Shown here: positions 18,957 through 28,361 of the stretch, piece after piece
Numbering within the stretch: position 1 is the stretch's first letter
How the letters are laid out: every line of letters begins with the position of its first letter
Assembly (NCBI GenBank): GCA_964542645.1
Contig: CAZIUG010000015.1
Span: 124,001-188,000 of the forward strand
Reading direction: 5' to 3'
Length of the DNA: 64,000 bases
Origin: Moanibacter sp964542645
GTDB taxonomy: Bacteria > Verrucomicrobiota > Verrucomicrobiia > Opitutales > UBA2987
The notes under the pieces: generated by a model
What the model was told of the DNA's origin: nothing
The model's database searches: none
The model's input: the letters and a program-made list of their open reading frames with translations, nothing else
Made by a program: the position numbers and the translations under genes

Positions 18957-19049
18957 GTAACGTCTACTTCGATTCTAAGACCTAAACAGATCTACTAATC
19001 ATAATCTTAATTTTTTCTCCATCTGCCTGATTTTTTAATCCCCAATCGA

Positions 19050-20057
19050 ATGGATGATAAATCTAAGATGGCAAAACCCTCCGGTTCTGTAACTCGTCGC
19101 CAGTTCCTTCAATGCGGAACCGCTACCCTGTTTGGCGCTGGGCTAGCAAGAACTTCATTTGCTCAAGAAGCCCCAACCCCAAAACCTCAAAAAGTCCTAT
19201 TCGATACTGACATCGGTAGCGATATCGATGACGCCGTCTGTCTTGCATACCTACTGGCTCAGCCACGATGCGACCTCCTCGGTATTACAACCGTCACCGG
19301 CGAAAGCGCAAAAAGGGCACAGCTGGCCAGTGTCTTATGTAAGGTTGCAAATCGAAAGATCCCTATCTATCCCGGGACCGAGAATCCATTGATCGTTAAA
19401 CAACGGCAAAAGTTGGCGGAGCAAGCATCGAAACTGCATAACTGGCACCATCAGTTAGCATTTCCTATGAGCAAGTCCATCACCTTCCTTAGAGATACGA
19501 TTCGGACTCATCCTGGAGAAATAGTCCTTCTTGCGGTTGGGCCGCTAACCAACATTGCTCTGCTATTCACAATAGATCCGGAAATCCCTTCTCTCCTAAA
19601 AGGCCTCCTTACAATGTGTGGAAAATTTACTAATTCCCCTTCCCCATGGGGTGATACAGAATGGAATGCAATCGTCGATCCACACGCAACCGCAATTGTC
19701 TTTCAGAGCCGTCCGCCCATCCACCGCAGCATTGGCCTCGACGTTACCCTTCAAGTCAAGATGACGCCCACTGAAGTTAAAGAACGATTTGAAGGAATTC
19801 CCCTCCTTCGACCCGTCTACGATTTCTCCAAAATATGGTTCGAAAAAAGAAGTATCCTTCACTTCCACGACCCGTTGGCAGCTGCCACTCTTTTTAATGA
19901 CCAAATTTGCAGCTTCGAAAAAGGATCCATTACGGTTGATCTAACAACTCATGGACACATAGGTGCAACTCGATGGGATCAAGGAAGCGGTCCCCATCAA
20001 ATCGCATCAACCGTCCGATCCGACAATTTCTTCGAGGAATACTTCTCGGTTTTCTAG
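19050..20057 (+). CDS. exported inosine-uridine-type nucleoside hydrolase
   Basis: A 335-residue protein with a Tat signal peptide (SVTRRQFLQCGTATLFGAG; twin Arg16-Arg17; likely cleavage after SFA near residue 38). The mature part begins with FDTDIGSDIDD (51-61), the aspartate cluster binding calcium and ribose in nucleoside hydrolases. AVGPLTNIAL (about 165-174) and the distal HDPLAAATLF (about 269-278) complete the family signature. It would hydrolyse purine or pyrimidine ribonucleosides to base plus ribose in the periplasm, feeding the uracil phosphoribosyltransferase and ribokinase found 2-4 kb away. The stop shares a CTAG with the stop of the convergent inositol-monophosphatase-like gene. 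Confidence 0.92.
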   Translation: MDDKSKMAKPSGSVTRRQFLQCGTATLFGAGLARTSFAQEAPTPKPQKVLFDTDIGSDIDDAVCLAYLLAQPRCDLLGITTVTGESAKRAQLASVLCKVANRKIPIYPGTENPLIVKQRQKLAEQASKLHNWHHQLAFPMSKSITFLRDTIRTHPGEIVLLAVGPLTNIALLFTIDPEIPSLLKGLLTMCGKFTNSPSPWGDTEWNAIVDPHATAIVFQSRPPIHRSIGLDVTLQVKMTPTEVKERFEGIPLLRPVYDFSKIWFEKRSILHFHDPLAAATLFNDQICSFEKGSITVDLTTHGHIGATRWDQGSGPHQIASTVRSDNFFEEYFSVF

Positions 20058-20911
20058 TCCTCACTAGAATTGAAATCCAATGAATCCTGCATGTGAGAAC
20101 AAAACTCCTTAGATCCCGCGTAGAACGGGACCGAGGTCGTACATACACGGAAAGACTCTAAGGGAAAAGGGGAACTGTTCAGAAAGTGAACTTCGCCTCC
20201 AGCCGCTCGCAATAACGTATAAGCTGCCGCGATATCCCAGATTCTAACCCTGAAGTCGACACAGCCATCCAGTAAACCGACCGCGCAATACGCCAGATTC
20301 AACGAACAACAACCTAAACTCCTGATTTTCGTCTGTGCCATCAATGGCTGTAATCTACTCGCATCTTTCTTCGACAAAGGGAAATGGAGACCGATCATAC
20401 TCTGACTGTCGAATGGACTATGCCTTACCGAAGCAGAACGTTTCCCATCGTAGACTCCATTCTTAGCTCCTCCCTGAATAAAAACATCTCGACCAAGGTC
20501 GTATATGAACCCGTAAACCGGCAATCCATTATATAGAAGAGCCAGTGATATTCCGCATAACGGTATTCCGAGTGCGTAATTATTGGTTCCGTCTATCGGA
20601 TCTAAAATCCAACTATATCGGTTTCTTAGTTCCAATTCTTCATCCAGAGCAATTGACTCCTCAGAGCAAAAGGCGTCCTTTGGAAACATCCTCCGAAGAT
20701 CGGATATAATATTTTCAGAGATCGCGAAATCAGCAAATGTCACCCGAGTCTCGTCCTCTTTCCATTCACTCTTAACCTGCCCAAAAAATTTCCGGAAAAA
20801 CCCTACTTGCCCACTCACCGCGACCCGACCTGCATTGATCCTATGCTTCAATCCAGAATTGGTGATTCCCTTCAAGTCTGGCAGTGCCAAGTTCATCCCG
20901 GAACCATCCAA
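20054..20911 (-). CDS. inositol monophosphatase-family phosphatase
   Basis: A 285-residue member of the Li+-sensitive phosphatase superfamily. Metal ligands are seen at Glu84/Glu85 (FCSEES), in WILDPIDGTNNY (101-112) with Asp104, Asp107 and the following loop, and in RIWDIAAAYTLLRAAGG (about 223-239) with the third Asp. These fit a Mg2+-dependent phosphomonoesterase acting on inositol phosphate, histidinol phosphate, fructose-1,6-bisphosphate or 3'-phosphoadenosine phosphate; the last is interesting since cysH is encoded elsewhere in the window, but specificity cannot be decided. The first 20 residues lie before the fold, and an alternative Met6 exists. The stop overlaps the nucleoside hydrolase stop. 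Confidence 0.9.
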   Translation of the reverse strand: MDGSGMNLALPDLKGITNSGLKHRINAGRVAVSGQVGFFRKFFGQVKSEWKEDETRVTFADFAISENIISDLRRMFPKDAFCSEESIALDEELELRNRYSWILDPIDGTNNYALGIPLCGISLALLYNGLPVYGFIYDLGRDVFIQGGAKNGVYDGKRSASVRHSPFDSQSMIGLHFPLSKKDASRLQPLMAQTKIRSLGCCSLNLAYCAVGLLDGCVDFRVRIWDIAAAYTLLRAAGGEVHFLNSSPFPLESFRVCTTSVPFYAGSKEFCSHMQDSLDFNSSED

Positions 20912-21018
20912 CTACCATCGTAACTCTTTTGCAATTCCCTTTGTTTAAAGTCAGGTCACTGTTCCACCTTATTAATTTAAATTTTTGTATTCCAATTTAT
21001 TGGGAAACTCTACGATCT

Positions 21019-22476
21019 CTAAGATTTTGAATCTAAAGCCGTTTTGAAAACCTGACTATAACGAGAGGCAGAAATCTTCCATGAAAAATCTCGTTCCATA
21101 CTATTCCTCTGTATTCGAGAGAATTCCTCAGATCGATGGCGGAAAATATCAAAAACAGAGTGTAAGACTTCGAACAAATCATTAGGATCGGCTTTTTTGA
21201 AAAGAAAGCCCTGAGCAGACTTAGTAGACCGGGAATACGGTTCAATGGTATCTACTAACCCACCAACCGCCCGGGCTACGGGTATCGTTCCGTAACGCAT
21301 GGCATACATTTGTCCGAGACCACAAGGTTCGTAGCGGCTGGGCATAGCAAAAATATCAGATCCTGCATAAACAAGGTGGGCGAGCTGGTTCGAAAACTCC
21401 GATTTAAAACCCAGCCTACCAGGGTACTGAGCAACTAAGTCTGTAAACTGTTCCTCAAGATCCTGGTCTCCTTGACCTAGGATGACGAATTGGACATCGA
21501 TTGACTGGAAAAGACGTGGGATAGTGGCAAGCAAAAGATCGAGACCCTTCTGCCAATACAGTCGCGAGACAACCCCCACTACCATAACGTCAGATTCTAA
21601 AATTAATTCGAAGGATTCCTGGAGGTTTTGCTTACAGACCCCTTTCCCCTTCAAATTACTAATATCATATATAGCCGGCAGTAAATCATCGCAAGCCGGG
21701 TTCCATTCATCGGTATCGATTCCGTTGGTCACTCCAACTAAATCGCAAGATCGAGACCGGACGACCTCTTCTAATCCAAACCCGAACTCCCGACATTGAA
21801 TCTCCAGGGCATATTTAGGACTCACAGTCGTAACTTTGGTCGCGTTATATATACCCCCTTTGAGTAGATTGACTCGGCCGTGCGCTGCTAAACATTCTTG
21901 GCGAAAAGTATATTCGGGCAATTGAGCACATTCAATAAGATCGCGAGGAAAGATTCCCTGGTGCTCAATGCTGTGTATGGTAAGGACGGAAGCCACCGAT
22001 CCCATCGGTTTATTACACTCAGTTGTATTGATCATCACCGGAATCAGAGCAGTGGGCCAATCATGACAGTGAACTACATCCGGCACCCATCCTAGGTAGT
22101 AGCAGAGATTGAGAACTGCACGACTGAAAAAGATAAAACGACGAGCGTTCTCCATTGGATCGTTCGAACTAACCTCATAAACCTCCGAGGATCCGAAAAG
22201 TTGATTGTTTTCGATTAATAATACCTCAATCCCACTATCCTCTAGTTGGACCTCCCAGATATTCGCTTCCAGATCTTTATCTCCCATCGAAACTCCCAAG
22301 GGACGGTCAAATCGAATCCATTCCGACGATCTGTTTACACAGCCATAGAAAGGACAAACAACACGAACTGTATGTCCTTGAAGCCTCAATTCCCGAGGTA
22401 ACGATCCCACTACATCACCGACACCACCTACTTTTACTAAGGGCGTCACCTCTGCCGAAACCATCAGGATTTTCAT
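21019..22476 (-). CDS. glgA: glycogen (starch) synthase GlgA
   Basis: A 485-residue GT5 glycosyltransferase of normal length. The N-terminus MKILMVSAEVTPLVKVGGVGD includes the ADP-glucose-binding Lys15 motif (KVGGVGD, with V in place of the usual L). The middle has HCHDWPTALIP (about 135-145), and the C-terminal half has VSRLYWQKGLDLL (about 303-315) and the PSRYEPCGLGQMYAMRYGT acceptor/donor region (about 378-396). It extends alpha-1,4-glucan chains with ADP-glucose for carbon storage. No other glycogen genes are adjacent. The ATG has no clear Shine-Dalgarno. Confidence 0.95.
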   Translation of the reverse strand: MKILMVSAEVTPLVKVGGVGDVVGSLPRELRLQGHTVRVVCPFYGCVNRSSEWIRFDRPLGVSMGDKDLEANIWEVQLEDSGIEVLLIENNQLFGSSEVYEVSSNDPMENARRFIFFSRAVLNLCYYLGWVPDVVHCHDWPTALIPVMINTTECNKPMGSVASVLTIHSIEHQGIFPRDLIECAQLPEYTFRQECLAAHGRVNLLKGGIYNATKVTTVSPKYALEIQCREFGFGLEEVVRSRSCDLVGVTNGIDTDEWNPACDDLLPAIYDISNLKGKGVCKQNLQESFELILESDVMVVGVVSRLYWQKGLDLLLATIPRLFQSIDVQFVILGQGDQDLEEQFTDLVAQYPGRLGFKSEFSNQLAHLVYAGSDIFAMPSRYEPCGLGQMYAMRYGTIPVARAVGGLVDTIEPYSRSTKSAQGFLFKKADPNDLFEVLHSVFDIFRHRSEEFSRIQRNSMERDFSWKISASRYSQVFKTALDSKS

Positions 22477-22644
22477 TAATTTTTCTGAGATTTTTGACTA
22501 CCTAAAAATCTAATCGATATTCAGAATTCGACGAATGACGGAAACCAGATTTGTAGCAACTCCATCAATAGTTCATTCAACAACTTCATATATCAACCAG
22601 TCCATATCCAAACTTTTCAGCATGGATCACATCTCTAAAGAAAT

Positions 22645-23262
22645 CTAAGTGCCGTAGAGTCGATCGCCAAAATCTCCAAGACCTGGAAGTATATATTTTT
22701 GTTGATTGAGCTCTCGATCCATAGCTCCAGTATAAATCTTCAGATCTGGGAACTCCTGATCAAGCAGTTTAACTCCTTCTGGAGCTGCCACAATGTTGAG
22801 AAAATTAACATCTGTACCACCGCTTTCATACACTGTTAAAATTGCGTGCCGGGCTGAACCGCCAGTTGCCAGCATCGGATCAACGACAAGTATTCTCTTC
22901 CCTTTCAGGGGCGGAAGCTTGCAATAATAACTGCTGGCCTTGGCTGAAACCTCGTTGCGCTCCATCCCGACGAAACCCACCGAAACATTCGGAATGAGGT
23001 CTACCACCGGACCTACCATGCTCATTCCTGCTCGTAAAACAACCACCACAACAACCGAAACTGCTATCTCCGCACCCCGTGACTCCTCTAGAGGAGTCAC
23101 GATGTCTATTTCTCGAATCGGCAAATCACGCGTCGCCTCCAGAGCAAGCATGGTAGTCACTTTCCCACTCAAAATGCGAAAGGCCTCAGGAGGCGTCTTT
23201 CTGTCCCGAAGAAGACTCAACACGTGATTGCAAATGGGATGATCAATTACACAAAGAGTCAT
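22645..23262 (-). CDS. upp: uracil phosphoribosyltransferase
   Basis: A 205-residue enzyme, close to the normal 208. Visible motifs are the PRPP-binding loop VVDPMLATGGSA (about 126-137), VLRAGMSMVGPV (about 75-86) and the C-terminal uracil-binding region PGLGDFGDRLYGT ending the protein. It converts uracil and PRPP to UMP. It lies about 180 bp from, and divergent to, a ribokinase, and 2.6 kb from an exported nucleoside hydrolase, so these together could salvage base and ribose from external nucleosides. A 24-bp perfect palindrome lies within the coding sequence. Confidence 0.95.
   Translation of the reverse strand: MTLCVIDHPICNHVLSLLRDRKTPPEAFRILSGKVTTMLALEATRDLPIREIDIVTPLEESRGAEIAVSVVVVVVLRAGMSMVGPVVDLIPNVSVGFVGMERNEVSAKASSYYCKLPPLKGKRILVVDPMLATGGSARHAILTVYESGGTDVNFLNIVAAPEGVKLLDQEFPDLKIYTGAMDRELNQQKYILPGLGDFGDRLYGT
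23078..23101. repeat. 24-bp perfect palindrome inside upp
   Basis: The sequence CGTGACTCCTCT followed directly by its exact reverse complement. It encodes part of VTPLEESR in the conserved N-terminal third of the phosphoribosyltransferase. With no spacer it is either a binding-type palindrome or a coding coincidence. Confidence 0.8.
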
Positions 23263-23444
23263 CGTGAGAAAAGTTGTCAGTCGACATTATTCTTATGATT
23301 TCTTTTTATTTAGCCTAGCTCGGAAGTTAGACTCCTAGCAAAAAAATAACTCAGTCTATTCTACCCTTCTCTTGTAAGAATTATTTTAATCCAACCATTC
23401 AGATCTCATCCTTGACCTTACCTGGATGACTGAAAAAGTGATCT

Positions 23445-24398
23445 ATGAGTACTCCCATTGTAGTTGTTGGAAGCTTTAACAATGATCTGGTTTGGTATTG
23501 TGGTAGGTTTCCCAATCAGGGAGAAACTGTCAATGGACGATTTGTCTCAGGGCCGGGAGGGAAAGGAAGCAACCAAGCAGTAGCGGCCGCAAGGACTGGA
23601 ATTCCAACAAGTTTTGTTGGTGCGATCGGTAACGATATTTTCGGTGTTGAGGCCCAAAGACTCTATAATTCTGAGGGGATTAATCATAAACTTACTGAAT
23701 ATCGAGATACTCCAACCGGAAACGCCGGAATATACGTTACGGCAAGCGGCGAGAACACCATCGTCGTCGATCTCGGCGCCAATCTCAGACTAGAACCAAA
23801 GGATATCCCCGAAACAATCATAAAAGAGGCTGATATTATCGTTTGCCAAAATGAGATTAACAGCGGAACGATTTTACATGTACTAAAACTAGCTAAGATC
23901 AACGGTGTTACCTCGATCTTGAACCCGGCCCCAATGAACTCAAGATTTGATCCCAACTGCCTCCATCAAGTCGATATCCTTGTTCCTAATGTTTTGGAGT
24001 TTATCAATATTCTAAAGTTCCGCAGGCCTCTCTCGGCCTCACTGAAAGACGAAAAAGAGATAACCTTGATGTCTCATTCTAGTCTCCACAAGATCTGTCG
24101 TTCAATTGGACCGGACACCGTAATCCTAACAATGGGAAGTCGAGGCTGCTTTATATCATCGCCTTCAGAATATAAATTAGTTCTGCCTCATGATAATATT
24201 GAAGTTATTGATACAACCGGTGCCGGAGATGCCTTTGTTGGAGGCTTAGCTTCGGGTTTAGTCCAATTTGATAAAGATATCAATAAGGCTACCGAGTATG
24301 CAAACGCTGTAGCAGCTCTCTCTGTCACAAAATACGGCACCACAGCGTCAATGCCTCACCAAAAAGAAATTGATAATTTTTTCAGTATTACCAGATGA
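23445..24398 (+). CDS. ribokinase-family carbohydrate kinase
   Basis: A 317-residue PfkB/ribokinase-family sugar kinase. The first signature GPGGKGSNQAVAAARTG (about 37-53) and the second DTTGAGDAFVGGLASG (about 262-277) are both intact; the Asp of GAGD is the catalytic base. VVVGSFNNDLVWY at the N-terminus and NPAPMNS (about 163-169) fit ribokinases. Phosphorylation of ribose at O5 is likely, given the neighbouring nucleoside salvage genes, but other pentoses cannot be excluded. The gene has no Shine-Dalgarno and diverges from upp. Confidence 0.9.
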   Translation: MSTPIVVVGSFNNDLVWYCGRFPNQGETVNGRFVSGPGGKGSNQAVAAARTGIPTSFVGAIGNDIFGVEAQRLYNSEGINHKLTEYRDTPTGNAGIYVTASGENTIVVDLGANLRLEPKDIPETIIKEADIIVCQNEINSGTILHVLKLAKINGVTSILNPAPMNSRFDPNCLHQVDILVPNVLEFINILKFRRPLSASLKDEKEITLMSHSSLHKICRSIGPDTVILTMGSRGCFISSPSEYKLVLPHDNIEVIDTTGAGDAFVGGLASGLVQFDKDINKATEYANAVAALSVTKYGTTASMPHQKEIDNFFSITR

Positions 24399-24624
24399 CA
24401 TACCTTATCTCCCCTTCCGGCCTGTATGCAGATAAAATCAACTACCAAGGTAAAACCGTTTCTTAATAGCTTAGTATTCTAAAAAACAGAAGCATCATCC
24501 ACAAATTTCACTTTCAGACTTAAAATTTCGATTGATTTTAAAAGGGGCTCGGGTAACTTTCCCCAATCTCTATTTTTTACACCTATCATTCAATCTATCT
24601 AACCCTGTCTTGCACTGATTAAAA

Positions 24625-26484
24625 ATGGCTACTGGGACACGAAAAAAACACAAGTTTAAGGCCGAAGTTCAGGAGATCCTGGATATCGTCATCAACTCAC
24701 TATATACCGATAAAGAGATCTTTATTCGCGAGCTCGTATCTAACGCATCAGATGCTTTAGAAAAGCTAAGGCACACTCAACTTACGGAAAAGAAGATCTA
24801 TGACGACAAGCTCGAACTTGAGATCAATATCACAACCGACGATACAGCAGGTACCATCACGATACAGGATTTCGGAATCGGAATGACCAGGAAAGAGCTG
24901 GTCGAGAACCTTGGGACTATCGCACACTCCGGCTCGAAGGCCTTTTTAAAGGCTATCAAAGAAGAATCGGATACAAGCAATAATCTAATCGGTCAATTTG
25001 GCGTGGGCTTCTACAGCGCATTCATGGTAGCCGAGAAGATCCTAGTTTATACCCATTCCTGGAATCCTGATGAAGAGCATCTGCTTTGGACAAGCGATGG
25101 GACTGGAAACTTTGAGATTGAAGAAAATGAAGGCCAGCGACGCGGTACAAAAATCGTGGTCAAACTCAAGGACGACGAAAAGGACTTCTCTAAAACCGAA
25201 ACCGTAAAGGGAATTTTAACCCGCTATTCAAGCTTCGTTCAGTTCCCCATCAATCTTAATGGTGAACGAGTTAATACGATTCAGGCACTTTGGTTGCGAA
25301 GCCAAAAGGAAATCAAACCTGAAGAATATACTGAATTCTACAAGTTCCACGCAAACGCCTTCGACGAACCAAGAATGCGGCTTCATTTTTCTGCGGATGC
25401 TCCCATTGCGATAAACTCCCTTCTCTTCGTGCCGAAGGATAATATGGAACGTATGGGATTTAACCGAACAGAGATAGGAGTCAGCCTATATTGCCGCAAC
25501 ATTCTAATTGATTCCAAACCAGAAGGGCTCTTGCCGGAATGGTTGCGCTTCTTAAGAGGGGTTGTCGATAGCGCTGATCTACCACTAAATATCTCGAGGG
25601 AAACAATGCAGGACAGCGCCCTTGTCAAGAGGCTGAATACTGTCCTAACCAAACGCTTCCTCAGGCTTCTTCAAGACGAAGCGAAAAAACGACCGGATGA
25701 TTATGAGGATTTCTACAGAAATTTCAGCGTCTTCCTGAAGGAAGGAATCACGATTGATTTTACACATCGGGAACAATTAGGGAAATTACTTAGATATGAA
25801 TCTTCACGCACCGAGAAGGGGAAATTCACTACCCTAGAAGACTATGTATCAGGGATGAAAGAAACTCAAAAAGAAATCTATTACCTTCACGCACCATCCA
25901 GAGAGGCAATCGAAAGTGGCCCTTATCTGGAAGCGTTCAAAGCCAGAAACCTCGAAGTATTATTTCTCTTTGAAACAATAGATGAGTTTGTTATGAGCCA
26001 TCTAAATACATTTGAGGAACAGAAACTCGTCTCCGCAGATCAGGAAGATATCCAACTAGAAGCTACCGAAGCGTCTCAAGACAAAGCCCTATCGAAAGAA
26101 GATGAAACCGAACTATGCGAATGGATAAGTAAATCTCTCGGAGAAAAAATCGAAAAAGTAAGCCCAAGTAATCGGCTGATTAACAATCCTGCCTTAGTGC
26201 TTAACAACGACAACTTCATGTCACACGGCATGCGCCGAATGATGAAAGCCATGAATCAGGAAGCATCAGAGGGCCCTAAAGTCAGCCTAGAGATCAATCC
26301 TCGCCATCCCCTTATCATGAATCTTATCAATCTCTCCAGGAACGATACCGATCTCGCTGAGCTCGTCATCAATCTCATCTACGACAACGCGATGGTTGCG
26401 GCCGGCTATAGCGAAGATCCCCGATCTATGGTAAACAAGGTCTATGAGGTACTCGAAAGGGCATCTGCTTCGTCCAAGGCTTAA
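24625..26484 (+). CDS. htpG: Hsp90-family molecular chaperone HtpG
   Basis: A 619-residue chaperone, the normal bacterial length. The GHKL ATPase domain carries the first motif FIRELVSNASDALEKLR (about 33-49), DFGIGMTRKELVENLGTIAHSG (about 82-103, split here by the family's DxGxG) and GQFGVGFYSAF (about 122-132). The middle domain has the catalytic-loop region LPLNISRETMQDS (about 320-332). It assists folding and maturation of client proteins under stress. It is a single gene between ribokinase and a convergent Gfo/Idh gene. No CIRCE-like element or sigma-32-type promoter was recognised upstream. Confidence 0.96.
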   Translation: MATGTRKKHKFKAEVQEILDIVINSLYTDKEIFIRELVSNASDALEKLRHTQLTEKKIYDDKLELEINITTDDTAGTITIQDFGIGMTRKELVENLGTIAHSGSKAFLKAIKEESDTSNNLIGQFGVGFYSAFMVAEKILVYTHSWNPDEEHLLWTSDGTGNFEIEENEGQRRGTKIVVKLKDDEKDFSKTETVKGILTRYSSFVQFPINLNGERVNTIQALWLRSQKEIKPEEYTEFYKFHANAFDEPRMRLHFSADAPIAINSLLFVPKDNMERMGFNRTEIGVSLYCRNILIDSKPEGLLPEWLRFLRGVVDSADLPLNISRETMQDSALVKRLNTVLTKRFLRLLQDEAKKRPDDYEDFYRNFSVFLKEGITIDFTHREQLGKLLRYESSRTEKGKFTTLEDYVSGMKETQKEIYYLHAPSREAIESGPYLEAFKARNLEVLFLFETIDEFVMSHLNTFEEQKLVSADQEDIQLEATEASQDKALSKEDETELCEWISKSLGEKIEKVSPSNRLINNPALVLNNDNFMSHGMRRMMKAMNQEASEGPKVSLEINPRHPLIMNLINLSRNDTDLAELVINLIYDNAMVAAGYSEDPRSMVNKVYEVLERASASSKA

Positions 26485-26508
26485 ACTCAAATCCAGTTGG
26501 ATGTGAAG

Positions 26509-27567
26509 TTATATCCAACCATGATCAACTGTTACCGCTGAGCCCGAGTTCTGGTGGGTCCATCCAGAACCACTCTCCAAAAGTACATCTCCTCCTTTAA
26601 TCGTGGATCTTTCAGCCGCGAATAGGATCTCCATAATGTGGCGCCCCCATTCGCCGTGAGTCGGCGGCTCAATATCTTTTCTTATCGCTTCCGCGAACGA
26701 CTTCCACTCATAATGCATACCTGATGGAGGCTCCTCAAATTCAACATCCTCCCACTTCTCGCCCTTCCCTATTCTGACGTATTTCTCCCCACTTTCGCTG
26801 AATCGCAACGAGCCATTGGCACAAATCACTTGGCACTCGTAATTGGGAGCGCCGTCAGCGTAGCCGACTGCAACAACCACCCCAGCAAGCCCATTCTTAT
26901 ATCGAATGAGAGCGGTGGCCGAATCGTCGCCACCTTGGTAATGAGCACGCGTTCCGATCGAAGCGGAGACAGACACGGCCTGAGAACCCATCATCCATGT
27001 CAGCCTGTCCACTGTGTGAACTCCATTTGTAAGCCACATTCCCCCTCCGTGATAACGGTTGCGGTATTGCGGCCGACGACTTTGGTATCCCCAATTCTTA
27101 GACATGTAGGAAACAGCCGTAATAAGTGGCCCAAGTTCTCCCGAATCAAGAATCTCCTTTGCCTTGAGACTGGTCCCGTAAAAGTGCTGAGATAGACCTA
27201 CCATGAGCTTCACATTGTTGGCTGCTGCAGCTTCGATCATATCGTCACATTGCCGCAAACTCAAAGCCATTGGCTTCTCAACGATCACATGCTTGCCTGC
27301 ATTGCAGGCATCGACTGTGAGCCGATGATGAAGCTGGTGGCCTAATATTACCGCAACTGCGTCTATCTCGTCATCTTCCAAAAGTTCTTTATGGGAAGAA
27401 TAGCCTTTGGGAATGCCATATTTCTCCATGTATCGACGACGGTTCTCCTCATACAGGTCAGCTACTGCCAACACCTCAACATTCTCAAGAGTAGCAATCG
27501 CATCGCAATGCGACTGAGCAATTCCCCCCAATCCAATCAACCCAACCTTCAAACGATAATCAGTCAT
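26509..27567 (-). CDS. Gfo/Idh/MocA family oxidoreductase
   Basis: A dehydrogenase of about 352 residues. The N-terminal Rossmann motif is GLIGLGGIAQSH, ILGHQLHHRLTVDACNAGKHVIVEKPM carries the EKP catalytic lysine (about residue 99), and GGGMWLTNGVHTVDRLTWMMG (about 174-194) includes the characteristic His and Asp of the substrate site. I used the ATG at 27567; a GTG two codons upstream is also possible. It probably acts on a sugar, inositol or related polyol. It is convergent with htpG and lacks a same-strand neighbour, so no pathway can be inferred. Confidence 0.9.
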   Translation of the reverse strand: MTDYRLKVGLIGLGGIAQSHCDAIATLENVEVLAVADLYEENRRRYMEKYGIPKGYSSHKELLEDDEIDAVAVILGHQLHHRLTVDACNAGKHVIVEKPMALSLRQCDDMIEAAAANNVKLMVGLSQHFYGTSLKAKEILDSGELGPLITAVSYMSKNWGYQSRRPQYRNRYHGGGMWLTNGVHTVDRLTWMMGSQAVSVSASIGTRAHYQGGDDSATALIRYKNGLAGVVVAVGYADGAPNYECQVICANGSLRFSESGEKYVRIGKGEKWEDVEFEEPPSGMHYEWKSFAEAIRKDIEPPTHGEWGRHIMEILFAAERSTIKGGDVLLESGSGWTHQNSGSAVTVDHGWI

Positions 27568-27977
27568 GGTCACAGCTTCGTGTTTTCAATAAGGCACTCT
27601 CCAGCTTTCAGGACAAGCTTCTTTTAATTCTCAAGCTGATTTTGGACTCAGGAAATATTTCAGATTAGGCCCAACGGAAATCTGGATAATGAATAATACA
27701 TAACCTGCATGTAGTTTATAATAGTTCCAAAATCTACAGAAATCAGATATTCAGTGCACCTTTCGACTTATTACAACATCAGGCCAACAGATGCGCGATG
27801 CTCATGGTAAGATACCTTTACACAGAGAATCCGCCATCGAGGGAAAGGGGTTTCACCTAAGACAGAATTCACACCTCAATTTTAAAGTAGATTTATCCTA
27901 GTTTAATTTCGTTAACAATTTTACCATTGGAGGTTGATCTTGGAAATAAGTAGTCCTAGCATAAAAGGCGTTCTATC
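27568..27977. other. intergenic region, short leader frame only
   Basis: About 410 bp without a recognised gene. Near its end, GGAGG at about 27928 is followed by a TTG at 27939 opening a 16-codon frame that overlaps the next frame's start; this may be a chance feature or a leader. No terminator hairpin was found. Confidence 0.35.
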
Positions 27978-28361
27978 ATGCATCTTTTAAGTACTTTTGC
28001 TCTTAGCTTCTCCATTCTTCAATCTAGTCTTGTTCATGAGGAAACGAGTTATCCTAAAGCTTCAATTGCCCTCCTAGGTGGGACTTTTTTAAATGATGCT
28101 ATGCTGGATTCTTCTCACCTCATCGGGAGTTTTAAAATCGAAACTAGCAAAGGAATGGGGGAATGGGAATGGTCGGGAATAAAGGAAGTATACCAAAGAA
28201 TGAACCTTATCTGCCGAAAAATTGTTCTCGCCGCCATTCCGAGAGTAGCTGAGATAGGAAATGCTCCAAGAATCATGGATCGGCTGCTCCGAACGGATCC
28301 AGGATTCACCTATAAAAAGAAACCGGGAAAGGTCGAAAGCCGGCACTTCCCCGTCGAGTGA
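27978..28361 (+). CDS. hypothetical protein upstream of NhaC antiporter
   Basis: A 127-residue reading frame whose stop overlaps the GTG start of the antiporter gene (GTGA), the arrangement of a translationally coupled operon. It begins with a hydrophobic segment of about 20 residues (MHLLSTFALSFSILQSS) that could be a signal peptide, followed by a mixed region ending in basic residues. I do not recognise a family, codon use is not clearly coding, and the frame may be spurious. The coupling geometry is the only positive evidence. Confidence 0.3.
   Translation: MHLLSTFALSFSILQSSLVHEETSYPKASIALLGGTFLNDAMLDSSHLIGSFKIETSKGMGEWEWSGIKEVYQRMNLICRKIVLAAIPRVAEIGNAPRIMDRLLRTDPGFTYKKKPGKVESRHFPVE

Noticed and set aside
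24541..24580. GGGG/CCCC stem before htpG
   Set aside because: Only four pairs and no consistent extension, so neither terminator nor heat-shock element.
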